DNA from: Nesterenkonia halophila
GTDB taxonomy: Bacteria > Actinomycetota > Actinomycetes > Actinomycetales > Micrococcaceae
Assembly: GCF_009467795.1 (NCBI RefSeq)
Contig: NZ_WIAX01000007.1
Location: 1-64,000, forward strand
Reading direction: 5' to 3'
DNA: 64,000 bases
Within the stretch, counting starts at the first letter, position 1; each line of letters opens with the position of its first letter. The position numbers and the translations under genes are program-made. The notes beneath the pieces were generated by a model. That model saw nothing but the letters and a program-made list of their open reading frames with translations, did no database searches and was not told where the DNA came from. Below are positions 49,662-58,115 of the stretch, in pieces.

Positions 49662-50891
49662 ATGAGCAGCTCGAATCGCATCGTCACCTATAAGTCGCCC
49701 GGCGAGGTGGAGGTCCAGTCGATGGACTATCCCTCCCTGGAGATCCCCGGTCAGGTGGCGGACCACTTCGGCATCCCGAAGAAGGCTCCGCATGCCGCGA
49801 TCCTGAAGGTCGTCACCAGCAACATCTGCGGCTCGGACCAGCACATGGTCCGCGGCCGCACCACCGCCCCGGTCGGCCAGACCCTGGGCCACGAGATCAC
49901 CGGCGAAGTCGTCGAGACCGGCGAGGACGTGCTCTTCGTCGGCGAGGGCGACATCTGCTCGGTGCCGTTCAACATCGCCTGCGGCCGCTGCCGGATGTGC
50001 GACGAGGGCAAGACCGGCATCTGCCTGAACGTGAACCCGGCCCGCGCCGGCGCCGCATACGGCTATGTGGACATGGGCGGCTGGATCGGCGGGCAGGCCG
50101 AGTACGTGATGGTCCCCTATGCGGACTTCAACCTGCTGAAGTTCCCGGACCGTGACCAGGCTCTGGACAAGATCATGGACCTGACCATGCTCTCCGACAT
50201 CTTCCCCACCGGCTATCACGGTGCCTACACCGCCGGGGTCACCACCGGATCGACGGTCTACGTCGCCGGGGCGGGGCCCGTGGGCCTGGCGGCCGCGCAC
50301 TCGGCCCAGCTGCTCGGCGCCTCGGCGGTGCTGGTCGGCGACATGAACCGGGCTCGACTCGACCAGGCGGAGAGCTTCGGCTGCGTGGGCATCGACCTCA
50401 GCACCGACGGTGAGCTGGCCGACAAGATCGCCGAGGTGCTCGGCGCTCCCGAAGTCGATGCCGCGATCGACGCCGTCGGCTTCGAGGCGCGGGCTCATGG
50501 CGAAGGTGCCGGAGAGGCGCCGGCCACTGTGCTCAACGACTGTATGACCGTCACTACGGCGGGCGGTGGCATCGGCATCCCCGGGCTCTACGTGACGGGG
50601 GATCCCGGCGCGGTCGACGCCGCCGCCGAGGAGGGCACGATCGGGGTCCGGCTGGGACTGGGCTGGGCGAAGTCGCACACCTTCGCCACGGGTCAGTGCC
50701 CGGTGAAGTCCTACAACCGGCAGCTGATGAACATGATCCTGCACGACAAGGCCCAGATCGCCAAGGCGGTCAACGCCACGACCATCGACCTGGATGGTGC
50801 GCCGGAGGGCTACCGGGCGTTCGACGACGGCGCGGCGCGGAAGTTCGTCATCGACCCGCACGGCATGGTGCCGGGCCGCGCGGCGGCCTGA
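49662..50891 (+). CDS. Zinc-dependent alcohol dehydrogenase, glutathione-independent formaldehyde dehydrogenase-like
   Basis: 409 residues. It is a medium-chain dehydrogenase with catalytic-zinc motifs SNICGSDQHMVRG and LGHEITGEV, a structural-zinc lobe ACGRCRMCDEGKTGIC, and the cofactor motif VYVAGAGPVGLAAAHSAQLLG. The length, the PGQVADHFG start and DIFPTGYHGA match the FdhA/dismutating formaldehyde dehydrogenase group. It probably oxidises formaldehyde or a related small aldehyde with NAD+. AGGAG precedes the ATG. Confidence 0.88.
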   Translation: MSSSNRIVTYKSPGEVEVQSMDYPSLEIPGQVADHFGIPKKAPHAAILKVVTSNICGSDQHMVRGRTTAPVGQTLGHEITGEVVETGEDVLFVGEGDICSVPFNIACGRCRMCDEGKTGICLNVNPARAGAAYGYVDMGGWIGGQAEYVMVPYADFNLLKFPDRDQALDKIMDLTMLSDIFPTGYHGAYTAGVTTGSTVYVAGAGPVGLAAAHSAQLLGASAVLVGDMNRARLDQAESFGCVGIDLSTDGELADKIAEVLGAPEVDAAIDAVGFEARAHGEGAGEAPATVLNDCMTVTTAGGGIGIPGLYVTGDPGAVDAAAEEGTIGVRLGLGWAKSHTFATGQCPVKSYNRQLMNMILHDKAQIAKAVNATTIDLDGAPEGYRAFDDGAARKFVIDPHGMVPGRAAA

Positions 50892-50906
50892 GCCCGACCG
50901 GCCGGC

Positions 50907-51158
50907 TCACTGCACGTCGGCCTCGGGCGGAGCGATGCTCACGTCCCGGACCGGGTCCACCGAGGCCACACCGTCGACGGCGGCCAGGGCCTCGCGTCGG
51001 GCCCGGTCCGCCCGGCCGTGGATCATCCCGGCGGCGGGCAGCACCCGGTCGACGCAGAGGCCGCAGGCCTCCAGCGCTGCGGCCACCGCGTCGAGGGAGT
51101 CCGTCCGGCGCTCGTCGACGGTGACGATCCAGGCGGTGGTCGGCTCATCGTGTGCCAT
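50907..51158 (-). CDS. Small protein resembling a free-standing subtilisin propeptide/I9-type inhibitor
   Basis: 83 residues. The pattern AWIVTVDERRTDSLDAVAAA, then a Cys-containing turn, MIHGRADRARREALAAVDG and VASVDPVRDVSI gives a beta-alpha-beta-beta-alpha-beta layout, as in ferredoxin-like I9 propeptides, ending in a V-rich strand. This is a weak, fold-level match. It lies 69 nt after the minus-strand subtilisin gene and is transcribed with it. I infer a role as inhibitor or folding helper of that protease. Confidence 0.6.
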   Translation of the reverse strand: MAHDEPTTAWIVTVDERRTDSLDAVAAALEACGLCVDRVLPAAGMIHGRADRARREALAAVDGVASVDPVRDVSIAPPEADVQ

Positions 51159-51227
51159 GGGGTCAGCGTAGCCCGGCCCGGCGGGCCCGCCCCAGGCTCG
51201 GGCGTCCGAGCCGGGGGCGGGCGCCGC

Positions 51228-52454
51228 TCAGGTGGCGGGATCCTCGGCGGGTTCCTCCGCAGGGGCCTCGGCGAGCTGCTCGACCGGCGGCACGACGGTC
51301 AGCCCGGAGCCGACGTCGAGCGAGGGCAGGTCCAGCCGCACCGCTTCCTGGACGATCGCGGCCCACAGGGCGCGGCCGCGCAGTCCGGTGCTCTCGGCCA
51401 GCAGGGCGGCGACGCCGGCGACGTGCGGCGTCGCCATCGAGGTCCCGCTGATCGTGCGGTGCCGCTGCTCGCCGGCCCAGGAGGAGAAGATCTCCACGCC
51501 GGGCGCGGCGACGTCGACCTGCCCGCCGCGCCGGGGCAGCGTCCGGGCCGAGAAGTCGGCGATGCCCAGCTCGGCGTCGACAGCCCCGACGGCGAGCACG
51601 AAGGGGCTGTTGGCCGGGGCTCCGACGAATCCGGGGTCGCCGGCGGAGCGGGAGGCGTTGTTGCCCGCGGCGGCGACGATCAGCGAGCCCTGCTCCAGCG
51701 CCCGACGCCCGGCGGCGACATAGGGCGGGTGGACCTCGCGGACGTCGGATCCCAGCGACATCGAGATCACCGCACACTCCTGCTGCAGCGCCCAGTCCAG
51801 TCCGGCCAGGATCGAGGCGTCCGATCCGCCGCCGTCGGCGCCGAGCACCTTGCCGGCGAAGATCTCGGCCTCCGGTGCGACGCCGTAGCCGCGCACCGTC
51901 CCGGCGGTGCGCGGGCCGCAGGCGGTGCCGATGCAGTGGGTGCCGTGTCCGTGGCCGTCCTCGGGGCCTTCGCCGTCGATGAAGGACTCTGCGGTGATCT
52001 GATGGTCGCGGAAGTCCGGGTGGTCCACGGCGAAGCCGGTGTCCAGGACGGCGACCTTCACCCCGGCTCCAGTGGCTGCGGAGGCGACGGCGCGCACGGC
52101 CTGCAGTCCCCAGGTGTGCTCGGCGGTGTCGGCGAAGGGCGGGTCGGCCGGAGCGGTCGAGTCTGCGGCGTCGCCCGGTCGGTCCAGCGCCTGGTACGTG
52201 CGTTCGGGCAGCAGGGTCAGCGGGCGCCGCCGCTGTCGGCAGCGCAGCCGCAGCCCTTCCAGGCGGTCGTCGTCGCGCTCGACGACGGCCACGCCCAGCC
52301 GCGGATAATAGCCGACGACGCTCAGCCCCTCGGCGGCCAGCATCTCGGGGACCTCGCGGTGGCGGACGTCGACGTCGTCGGTGTCGACGACGACGAGCCA
52401 CCGCCCGGTCTCGGCGGTCGACGTCGGGCCTGGGGTGGTGGGTGCAGCGTCCAT
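51228..52454 (-). CDS. Cytoplasmic S8-family subtilisin-like serine protease
   Basis: 408 residues. The catalytic triad is visible: D138 in VAVLDTGFAVDHPDF, H173 in GHGHGTHCIGTA and S339 in TISGTSMATPHVAGVAALLA; the oxyanion Asn lies in IVAAAGNNAS. There is no signal peptide or membrane anchor; residues about 15-85 form a prodomain-like region (RWLVVVDTDDVDV). That suggests an intracellular protease. Start ATG 52452-52454 with GGAGG, spacing 8. The small I9-like gene follows. Confidence 0.9.
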   Translation of the reverse strand: MDAAPTTPGPTSTAETGRWLVVVDTDDVDVRHREVPEMLAAEGLSVVGYYPRLGVAVVERDDDRLEGLRLRCRQRRRPLTLLPERTYQALDRPGDAADSTAPADPPFADTAEHTWGLQAVRAVASAATGAGVKVAVLDTGFAVDHPDFRDHQITAESFIDGEGPEDGHGHGTHCIGTACGPRTAGTVRGYGVAPEAEIFAGKVLGADGGGSDASILAGLDWALQQECAVISMSLGSDVREVHPPYVAAGRRALEQGSLIVAAAGNNASRSAGDPGFVGAPANSPFVLAVGAVDAELGIADFSARTLPRRGGQVDVAAPGVEIFSSWAGEQRHRTISGTSMATPHVAGVAALLAESTGLRGRALWAAIVQEAVRLDLPSLDVGSGLTVVPPVEQLAEAPAEEPAEDPAT

Positions 52455-52592
52455 GGGGCGTGCCTCCTGCTGGTCGGGGCGGGGGCGGCGGGACGGATCG
52501 GCCGTCGATGTCCGCCATGGTCACAGCCTAGGAGTCGCCGGGGACACGCGGCAGGCCCCTTGCGCGGGCGGCCCGGATCGTCGCCCGACGGG

Positions 52593-52994
52593 TCAGACGG
52601 TCAGGCCGGCCAGCTGATCGAGGAAGAGGAAGCCGACGACGCCGTAGATCAGTCCGATCCACAGCGCGTGGGTCATGCTGCGCCAGAAGCCGCCGGTGCC
52701 CACCAGCAGGCCGAAGGCCGGCGGCACACAGGCCAGCACGTAGCCGGCGACCAGGAACCACAGCCCGGTCAGCTCGCCCATGGTGATCATGTAGGTGCCG
52801 ACGCCGATGGTCCAGACCATCGTGAACTCGAAGAGCAGCGCGCCCAGCACGACGGTGATCACCACTGCCCACAGCCAGCGGGCCCAGCGCATGCGCGAGC
52901 CGCGGCCGGCGGGTCGCGAGGCGGAGCTCGACGCCGACGTCGAGGAGGCCTTCGGCGCGGTCTTCTCGGGGCGGGATCTCTTCGGCGCGCTCAT
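52593..52994 (-). CDS. Small membrane protein of unknown function
   Basis: 133 residues. A Ser/Lys-rich N-terminus of about 35 residues is followed by three or four hydrophobic helices (LWAVVITVVLGALLFEFTMV; ELTGLWFLVAGYVLACVPP; HALWIGLIYGVVGFLFL). I recognise no family. TACCCT lies 8 nt before the ATG. It is paired with another small membrane protein gene (53,026), possibly in the same transcript. Confidence 0.65.
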   Translation of the reverse strand: MSAPKRSRPEKTAPKASSTSASSSASRPAGRGSRMRWARWLWAVVITVVLGALLFEFTMVWTIGVGTYMITMGELTGLWFLVAGYVLACVPPAFGLLVGTGGFWRSMTHALWIGLIYGVVGFLFLDQLAGLTV

Positions 52995-53025
52995 CGTCAG
53001 TCAGGGTATCGCGGGCGGGCGCGGC

Positions 53026-53379
53026 TCAGCCCGGCGGCGCGGGCAGCAGCGTCGTCCCGGCGACCAGGAGACAGCAGAGCGTGGTGATCCAGGGAGTGTG
53101 CGCCAGGGCGCGTCGCACGCGCAGCGTGCCGATCAGCAGGCCCAGGAACACCGGGACTGCGGTGAGGACTGCGGCCAGCACGATCATCGCGACGGGCAGG
53201 TCGGCGGCCGGTCGCCCCTGACGCACGGCGAACAGCACGATCTCCGCCAGTCCGCGGACTGTCGGGTAGACCAGGATGCCGCCCATCAGCCAGACTCCGA
53301 AGCCCATGGCGCGACGCGCGGCCTGCGGCGCCGGGCCCGGGTCGCGGGCGTCGGCGCGGGAGGCGGTGCGGGGCGTCAT
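53026..53379 (-). CDS. Small membrane protein of unknown function
   Basis: 117 residues, with three hydrophobic stretches (MGFGVWLMGGILVYP; LPVAMIVLAAVLTAVPVFLGLLIG; ITTLCCLLVAGTTLLPA). GAGGGG precedes the ATG. It lies 31 nt upstream of the other small membrane protein gene on the same strand, and the two have similar length and topology. They may be distant paralogues. I do not recognise a family. Confidence 0.6.
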   Translation of the reverse strand: MTPRTASRADARDPGPAPQAARRAMGFGVWLMGGILVYPTVRGLAEIVLFAVRQGRPAADLPVAMIVLAAVLTAVPVFLGLLIGTLRVRRALAHTPWITTLCCLLVAGTTLLPAPPG

Positions 53380-53517
53380 CGAGGCCCCTCGCGGACGGCG
53401 GCCGCACTGGTCATCATGACCGGCGACTCTAGCGCCCGGCGCTGGGCGTCTGCTGGACGATCGATGGGGGCTTCCTCCGCGTCCGGGTGCGGGGACGCGG
53501 TCCGCCGCAGGCCGTCG

Positions 53518-54207
53518 TCAGTGCAGCGCGCCGCCCGGGTGTTCGACGTCGGGTCGGTCGTCCAGCGAGGCGGCGAGCAGCAGATCCACCGCCTCGACGG
53601 CCTGCTGCAGGCTCACTGGGCAGTCCGCCTCGCGCAGCGACGGCACGTGGACGAAGCCGCCGCGGACCGGCGCGGACGCCTCGTCGTCATCCTGCTGCTC
53701 GGCCGATCCGCCGTGGAGGCGGTGGAGCAGCCCGTAGAGGACCTCGTTGCAGACGAAGCTGCCCGCGCTCAGCGACAGCTGCACCGGGATCTGAGCCGCG
53801 GTGATGCGGGCATGGGCGGCTTTCAGGCGCAGCGTGCTGAACAGGGCCGGCGCGCCGCCGTCGACGATCGGCTCGTCCACCGGCTGGGCGCCGGCATTGT
53901 CCGGGATGCGGGCGTCTCGCAGGTTCAGGCCGACCCGCTCCAGGCGGACGGCGTCGGTGCCGTCGGCCAGGCCCAGGCAGAGGACGACGTCGGGCGCGAC
54001 GGCGGCGATCGCGGCGTCGAGGGCCTCCAGCGCGGCCCCGTGGACCACCGGCAGCCGGTGCACGTCGACGGTCAGGCCGGTGTGCTCGGCCTGGGCGATG
54101 AGGTGACCGTCGGCGGCGCGGGCGGCCAGCTCCTCGGCGACGTCCCAGGACGGGTTGTGGTCGGCGCCGGCGAAGGGATCGAAGCCGGTGATCAGCGCGG
54201 TGGTCAT
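53518..54207 (-). CDS. pcp: Pyroglutamyl-peptidase I
   Basis: 229 residues. C15-family features: MTTALITGFDPFAGADHNPSW, LGLADGTDAVRLERVGLNLRDARIPDN with the catalytic Glu, SAGSFVCNEVLYGLLH with the nucleophile Cys, and RGGFVHVPSL with the His. A short acidic insertion (about 175-182) is extra. It removes N-terminal pyroglutamate from peptides in the cytoplasm. TATCGT lies 8 nt before the ATG, so the message is nearly leaderless. Confidence 0.92.
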   Translation of the reverse strand: MTTALITGFDPFAGADHNPSWDVAEELAARAADGHLIAQAEHTGLTVDVHRLPVVHGAALEALDAAIAAVAPDVVLCLGLADGTDAVRLERVGLNLRDARIPDNAGAQPVDEPIVDGGAPALFSTLRLKAAHARITAAQIPVQLSLSAGSFVCNEVLYGLLHRLHGGSAEQQDDDEASAPVRGGFVHVPSLREADCPVSLQQAVEAVDLLLAASLDDRPDVEHPGGALH

Positions 54208-54376
54208 CGGCGCCGACGATACCGGAGCGACGGCGTCGCGGGCGTGGTTCAGGGGCCGGGGTCGGCGTCATGGCGATCAGCCCGCGGAGAGGATCTGTCC
54301 AGCCGACGGCGTGACAGAGGGTCTAGTGTGGAGCGGAGGCCGGCACGGCCCCCGTCGACCCGAATGAGGTAGTTCC

Positions 54377-55246
54377 ATGTCCAAGAAGCTGCTGAGCAGC
54401 GCGGCGATGCTCGCGCTGGTGCTGGGCCTGAGCGCCTGCGGCGATTCCGATGACTCCGGCGACGGCTCCGAGGCGGATGCCGGCTCGTCCTCGAGCCAGT
54501 CTGCTGGACCCGAGCCCGACCTGTCCGACGTGCCCGACGTGGTGGCCACGGTCAACGGCGAAGAGATCTCCAAGGATGATTTCGAGACTCGCTACCAGCC
54601 CGCCTTCCAGAGCAGCGCCCAGCAGGCGCAGATGCAGGGCCAGGAGCTGCCCGAGGAGCAGCGGAAGCAGATGCAAGCCCAGGTCGCCACGCAGATGATC
54701 GACACCGAGCTCGCGCTCCAGGAGGCGAAGGACCGGGACCTGGAGGCGTCCGACGACGAGATCGAGGCGCAGCTGAAGGAGGCTGCTGAGCAGCAGCAGC
54801 TGAGCTCCGTGGACGAGCTGTTGTCCACTGCCGAGGAGCAGGGCGTGTCCGAGGAGTTCCTGCGCGGCAATGCGGAGGACAGCGTGCTGCTGGAGAAGCT
54901 GGCCGAGGACCTGGGCTACGAGGAGCCTACCGAGAAGGAGCTCAAGGAGGCCTACAAGCAGCAGAAGCAGCAGATGGAGTCGCAGATGGAGGCCCAGCAG
55001 TCGCAGGGCTCGGGCGAGTCCAGCAGCGCTCCTGAGGTCCCCTCCTTCAAGGATCAGCGCGACTCCATCGAGAAGGAGCTGACTCAGCAGAAGCAGAACG
55101 AGGTTCTGGTCGCTGAGGTGAAGAAGCTCAAGAAGGACGCTGACATCGAGAACGAGCTCGAGGTCGAGGAGTCGAGCGGCTCCGGTTCCTCATCCGAGGG
55201 CTCCGGCGGCGGCAGCTCGTCCTCTGAGGGCTCCGGCGAAAAGTGA
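54377..55246 (+). CDS. SurA-N-like lipoprotein, probable extracytoplasmic chaperone
   Basis: 289 residues. A lipoprotein signal peptide ends in the lipobox LSAC with Cys 21. After a Ser/Asp-rich spacer comes VVATVNGEEISKDDFETRY, the entry of SurA N-terminal-like chaperone domains, then a Gln/Glu-rich helical region to about residue 250 and a Ser/Gly-rich tail. No PPIase (parvulin) domain is visible, so it is a chaperone-only form. GAGGTAG precedes the ATG, and TAGTGT at 54324 may be its -10. Confidence 0.82.
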   Translation: MSKKLLSSAAMLALVLGLSACGDSDDSGDGSEADAGSSSSQSAGPEPDLSDVPDVVATVNGEEISKDDFETRYQPAFQSSAQQAQMQGQELPEEQRKQMQAQVATQMIDTELALQEAKDRDLEASDDEIEAQLKEAAEQQQLSSVDELLSTAEEQGVSEEFLRGNAEDSVLLEKLAEDLGYEEPTEKELKEAYKQQKQQMESQMEAQQSQGSGESSSAPEVPSFKDQRDSIEKELTQQKQNEVLVAEVKKLKKDADIENELEVEESSGSGSSSEGSGGGSSSSEGSGEK

Positions 55247-55401
55247 CCGTCGGCGTCGCCGCCGGCCCAGGGCGCGGGTGACGGCGGCTGACCGACGATG
55301 AGATCGACGCCGAGCGGGCGGGGTGCGCGGGATGCGCGCCCCGCCCGCTCGTGTGTGTGATGGCCGACATCGGGGCGGCCAGTTGCGGGTGCGAGGTGAG
55401 A

Positions 55402-55434
55402 TCAAACGTTTGAGGGCTAGTATCAAACGTTTGA
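55402..55434. promoter_or_regulatory. Tandem LacI-type operators upstream of the symporter-LacI-sulfatase operon
   Basis: TCAAACGTTTGA occurs twice, at 55402-55413 and 55423-55434. Both are perfect 12-bp palindromes and their centres are 21 bp (two helical turns) apart. The LacI gene in this operon is the expected binder. Confidence 0.85.
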
Positions 55435-55506
55435 GCTCCGTACTGTGATCCGGACCATCATCAGTGATTCGGTTCACAGCAGTGCGTGGACTGCAGAGGA
55501 GCACCT

Positions 55507-56928
55507 ATGTCAACGACGGCGACGACGTCGACGGCCACCGGCGGATCGGGAGTCCGCCCGTTTGGGCGGAAGGACAAGCTCGGTTATCTGACGGGAGACC
55601 TGGGCAATGACTTCATGTTCATCTTCGCCTCCGCCTACCTCATGGTCTTCTACACCGACGTCGCAGGGCTGAATGCCGGGCACGTCGGGACCCTGTTCCT
55701 GGTGGTGCGCTTCGTCGACGCCTTCACCGACATCGGGTGGGGCCGATTCCTCGACCGCCACCGCCCTCGTCCGGCCGGCCGATTCCGGACTTGGATCGGT
55801 CGCATGGCCCTGCCGGTCGGTGTGGCCAGCGCGCTGCTGTACATGCCGTTCATCGCCGACTGGGCCTACGCCGCCAAATTCAGCTACGCCGCGCTGACCT
55901 ACCTGCTCTGGGGGTCGGTGTTCTACACCATGGTCAACATCTCCTACGGTTCGATGGTCTCGGTCGTCTCCGACGACCCGGGCGAGCGTTCGGCGCTGTC
56001 GGTCTTTCGCGGTGCCGGCGCCAGCGTCGCCGGACTGATCGTCTCGCTGCTGCCGCCGCTGCTCATTTACGGGACGATCGACGGAAGCTCGCAAGTGATC
56101 CCCACGAACCTGGTGTTCGTCGCGATCGGCTTCTCCGCCTGCGCAGTGGTCATGCACAGGTTCTGCTTCCGCTGGACTCTGGAGCGGGTCCCCGCTCCGC
56201 CGCAGCGCGAGCAGCGCGGACTGATGCGCAGCCTCGGCGCGTTGCTCGGCAACCGCGCGCTGCTCTCGCTGATCAGCGCCAACCTGATCCTCATGCTCGG
56301 CGCTCTGCTGACCTCGGCGCTCGCCCCCTACCTGTGGCTGGAGTACTTCAACGACGGACAGCTTTCCGGCCCGGCTCAGGTGGTGAACTACCTGCCGGCG
56401 CTGCTTCTCGCTCCGATTGCCACGGCCCTGGCGGTGCGGTTGGGCAAGAAGGAGGTGCTCTGTGTCGCCCTGCTGGTGACGTCGGCGGTGTACTTCTGGG
56501 TGTACTTCGCCGGCATCACCGATCCCTGGGTCTTCATCGGTCTGACTCTGTTGGCCGGCTTCGGGGTCGGCGCGTTCAATCTGCTGGTCTGGGCGATGAT
56601 CACGGATGTGATCGACGACGGCGAGGTGCGGACCGGTCAGCGCGACGCCGGCACCGTCTACGCCATCAACACCTGGGCGCGGAAGGTGGGCCAGGCGATC
56701 GCCGGAGGCCTCGGCGGCTATGCGCTGGCGATCGTCGGCTATCAGTCCGGCACCGAGGACCAGTCGCAGGCGACGGTGGACGGCATCTATGCGGTCGCGA
56801 CGCTGGTTCCGGGCATCATCTACCTCCTGGTCGTGCTGATGCTGCTGGTCTGGTATCCGCTGAGTCGCCGCACGGTGCTGGAGAACGGTTCAGTGCTGGC
56901 GCGGCGCCGTTCGGAGAGGCAGGAATGA
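55507..56928 (+). CDS. GPH-family sugar:cation symporter
   Basis: 473 residues, twelve hydrophobic segments. It starts FGRKDKLGYLTGDLGNDFMFIFASAYLMVFYTDVAG, the typical beginning of MelB/GPH (glycoside-pentoside-hexuronide) symporters, and has MITDVIDDGEVRTGQRDAGTVYAINTWARKVGQAI late in the protein. I chose ATG 55507 (AGAGGAG). Followed after 1 nt by lacI and then a sulfatase, it probably imports a sulfated or related saccharide with H+ or Na+. Confidence 0.9.
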   Translation: MSTTATTSTATGGSGVRPFGRKDKLGYLTGDLGNDFMFIFASAYLMVFYTDVAGLNAGHVGTLFLVVRFVDAFTDIGWGRFLDRHRPRPAGRFRTWIGRMALPVGVASALLYMPFIADWAYAAKFSYAALTYLLWGSVFYTMVNISYGSMVSVVSDDPGERSALSVFRGAGASVAGLIVSLLPPLLIYGTIDGSSQVIPTNLVFVAIGFSACAVVMHRFCFRWTLERVPAPPQREQRGLMRSLGALLGNRALLSLISANLILMLGALLTSALAPYLWLEYFNDGQLSGPAQVVNYLPALLLAPIATALAVRLGKKEVLCVALLVTSAVYFWVYFAGITDPWVFIGLTLLAGFGVGAFNLLVWAMITDVIDDGEVRTGQRDAGTVYAINTWARKVGQAIAGGLGGYALAIVGYQSGTEDQSQATVDGIYAVATLVPGIIYLLVVLMLLVWYPLSRRTVLENGSVLARRRSERQE

Positions 56929-56929
56929 G

Positions 56930-58042
56930 ATGACGCGAGGGCGCCCCACGCTCAAGGACGTCGCCGCGCGGGCCGGCGTCTCGATCTCGACGGTCTCCTA
57001 CGCGCTGAACGACTCCTCGACGGTCACGCTGGCCGCCGAGACCCGGACGCGCATCCGGACGCTGGCCCGGGAGATGGGGTATGTGCCCAACAGCCTCGCC
57101 CAGGCCCTGCAGGCGCGCTCCTCGCGGACGGTGGCGGTGGTCCTGGACCGTCCGCTGACGGTGCCGCGCTATGCGGGGATCGTCCAAGGTGTGGTGGCCG
57201 GGCTCACCGCTCACGGTTACCACCTGGCGCTGATCCCCGCCGTCGACGAGGTCTCCTGCACCGAGGAGGTCCGCGGCGGGCGCCTGGACGGGGTCATCTA
57301 CATCGGTCATGACGATGAAGAGGTTCCATCGGCTCTGCTCGGTGCTGTGGAGGCCGACCGCATTCCCTTCGTGGCCCTGGACTGCGGGCCGCGCGAGGAT
57401 GGCGAGCAGCCGGAGCATTCCACGGTGGACTTCTCCTACGAGGACGGTGTGCGTCAGATGATCGAGGAGTTCCGGCGGCGCGAGGTGCGGCGGCTCGTCT
57501 ATGTCCACCCCGACGTCTCCTCCCGCGCCGAGCGGCAGCGGGAGCGGGCGCTGATGACGGTGCTGGGCGAGCATGCGGGCATGCAGCTCAGCGTCGCATC
57601 GGTGTCCGTCGCCGACCTGATGCCAGCGGTGATGCGCCACGAGGGTGCTCCGCCGGAGTCCGAGCAGGCGATCGATGTGGCGATCGACTCCGCCGTCGGC
57701 GAGGCGCTGGACGACCTGGACGATCCGGACGGTGACGGAGAGACGGTCGCGGTGCTCAGCTCCTGGGGCACGTTCGTCGAGCGCGTCTGCGCCCAGGTGC
57801 GCATCAGGAGGCCCGATGCGGTGGTGGGCGGCCTGGCCGCCGGCACGCTGGACCCCGAGCTCTGGGAGGGGGTGCTGAACTCGGTGCTGCCGCTCCACGA
57901 GGCCGGCGAGGCCGCTGCGCGCCTGGTGCTGGCGGCCATCGACGGAGAACCGCCTGAGCATCTGCTGCTGCGGCCGCAGCTGGCCGGGCGAGGGGCCGGA
58001 CGGCCCGTGCTATCGGCGTCGCCCCGGCGGTGGGACTCCTGA
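56930..58042 (+). CDS. LacI-family transcriptional regulator
   Basis: 370 residues. The N-terminal DNA-binding domain TLKDVAARAGVSISTVSYALNDSSTVTL includes the hinge-type continuation AREMGYVPNSLAQALQ. The rest is a periplasmic-binding-protein-like effector domain. It begins 1 nt after the symporter stop. The two perfect palindromes before the operon are its probable operators, so it would repress the operon until the imported sugar or its product is present. Confidence 0.92.
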   Translation: MTRGRPTLKDVAARAGVSISTVSYALNDSSTVTLAAETRTRIRTLAREMGYVPNSLAQALQARSSRTVAVVLDRPLTVPRYAGIVQGVVAGLTAHGYHLALIPAVDEVSCTEEVRGGRLDGVIYIGHDDEEVPSALLGAVEADRIPFVALDCGPREDGEQPEHSTVDFSYEDGVRQMIEEFRRREVRRLVYVHPDVSSRAERQRERALMTVLGEHAGMQLSVASVSVADLMPAVMRHEGAPPESEQAIDVAIDSAVGEALDDLDDPDGDGETVAVLSSWGTFVERVCAQVRIRRPDAVVGGLAAGTLDPELWEGVLNSVLPLHEAGEAAARLVLAAIDGEPPEHLLLRPQLAGRGAGRPVLSASPRRWDS

Positions 58043-58115
58043 CAGGGAGCGAGGCTCCAAGAGATTCTCTGAGATTCCCCGAGACTTCACGAGACGACGA
58101 CATCCTGGAGGACAT

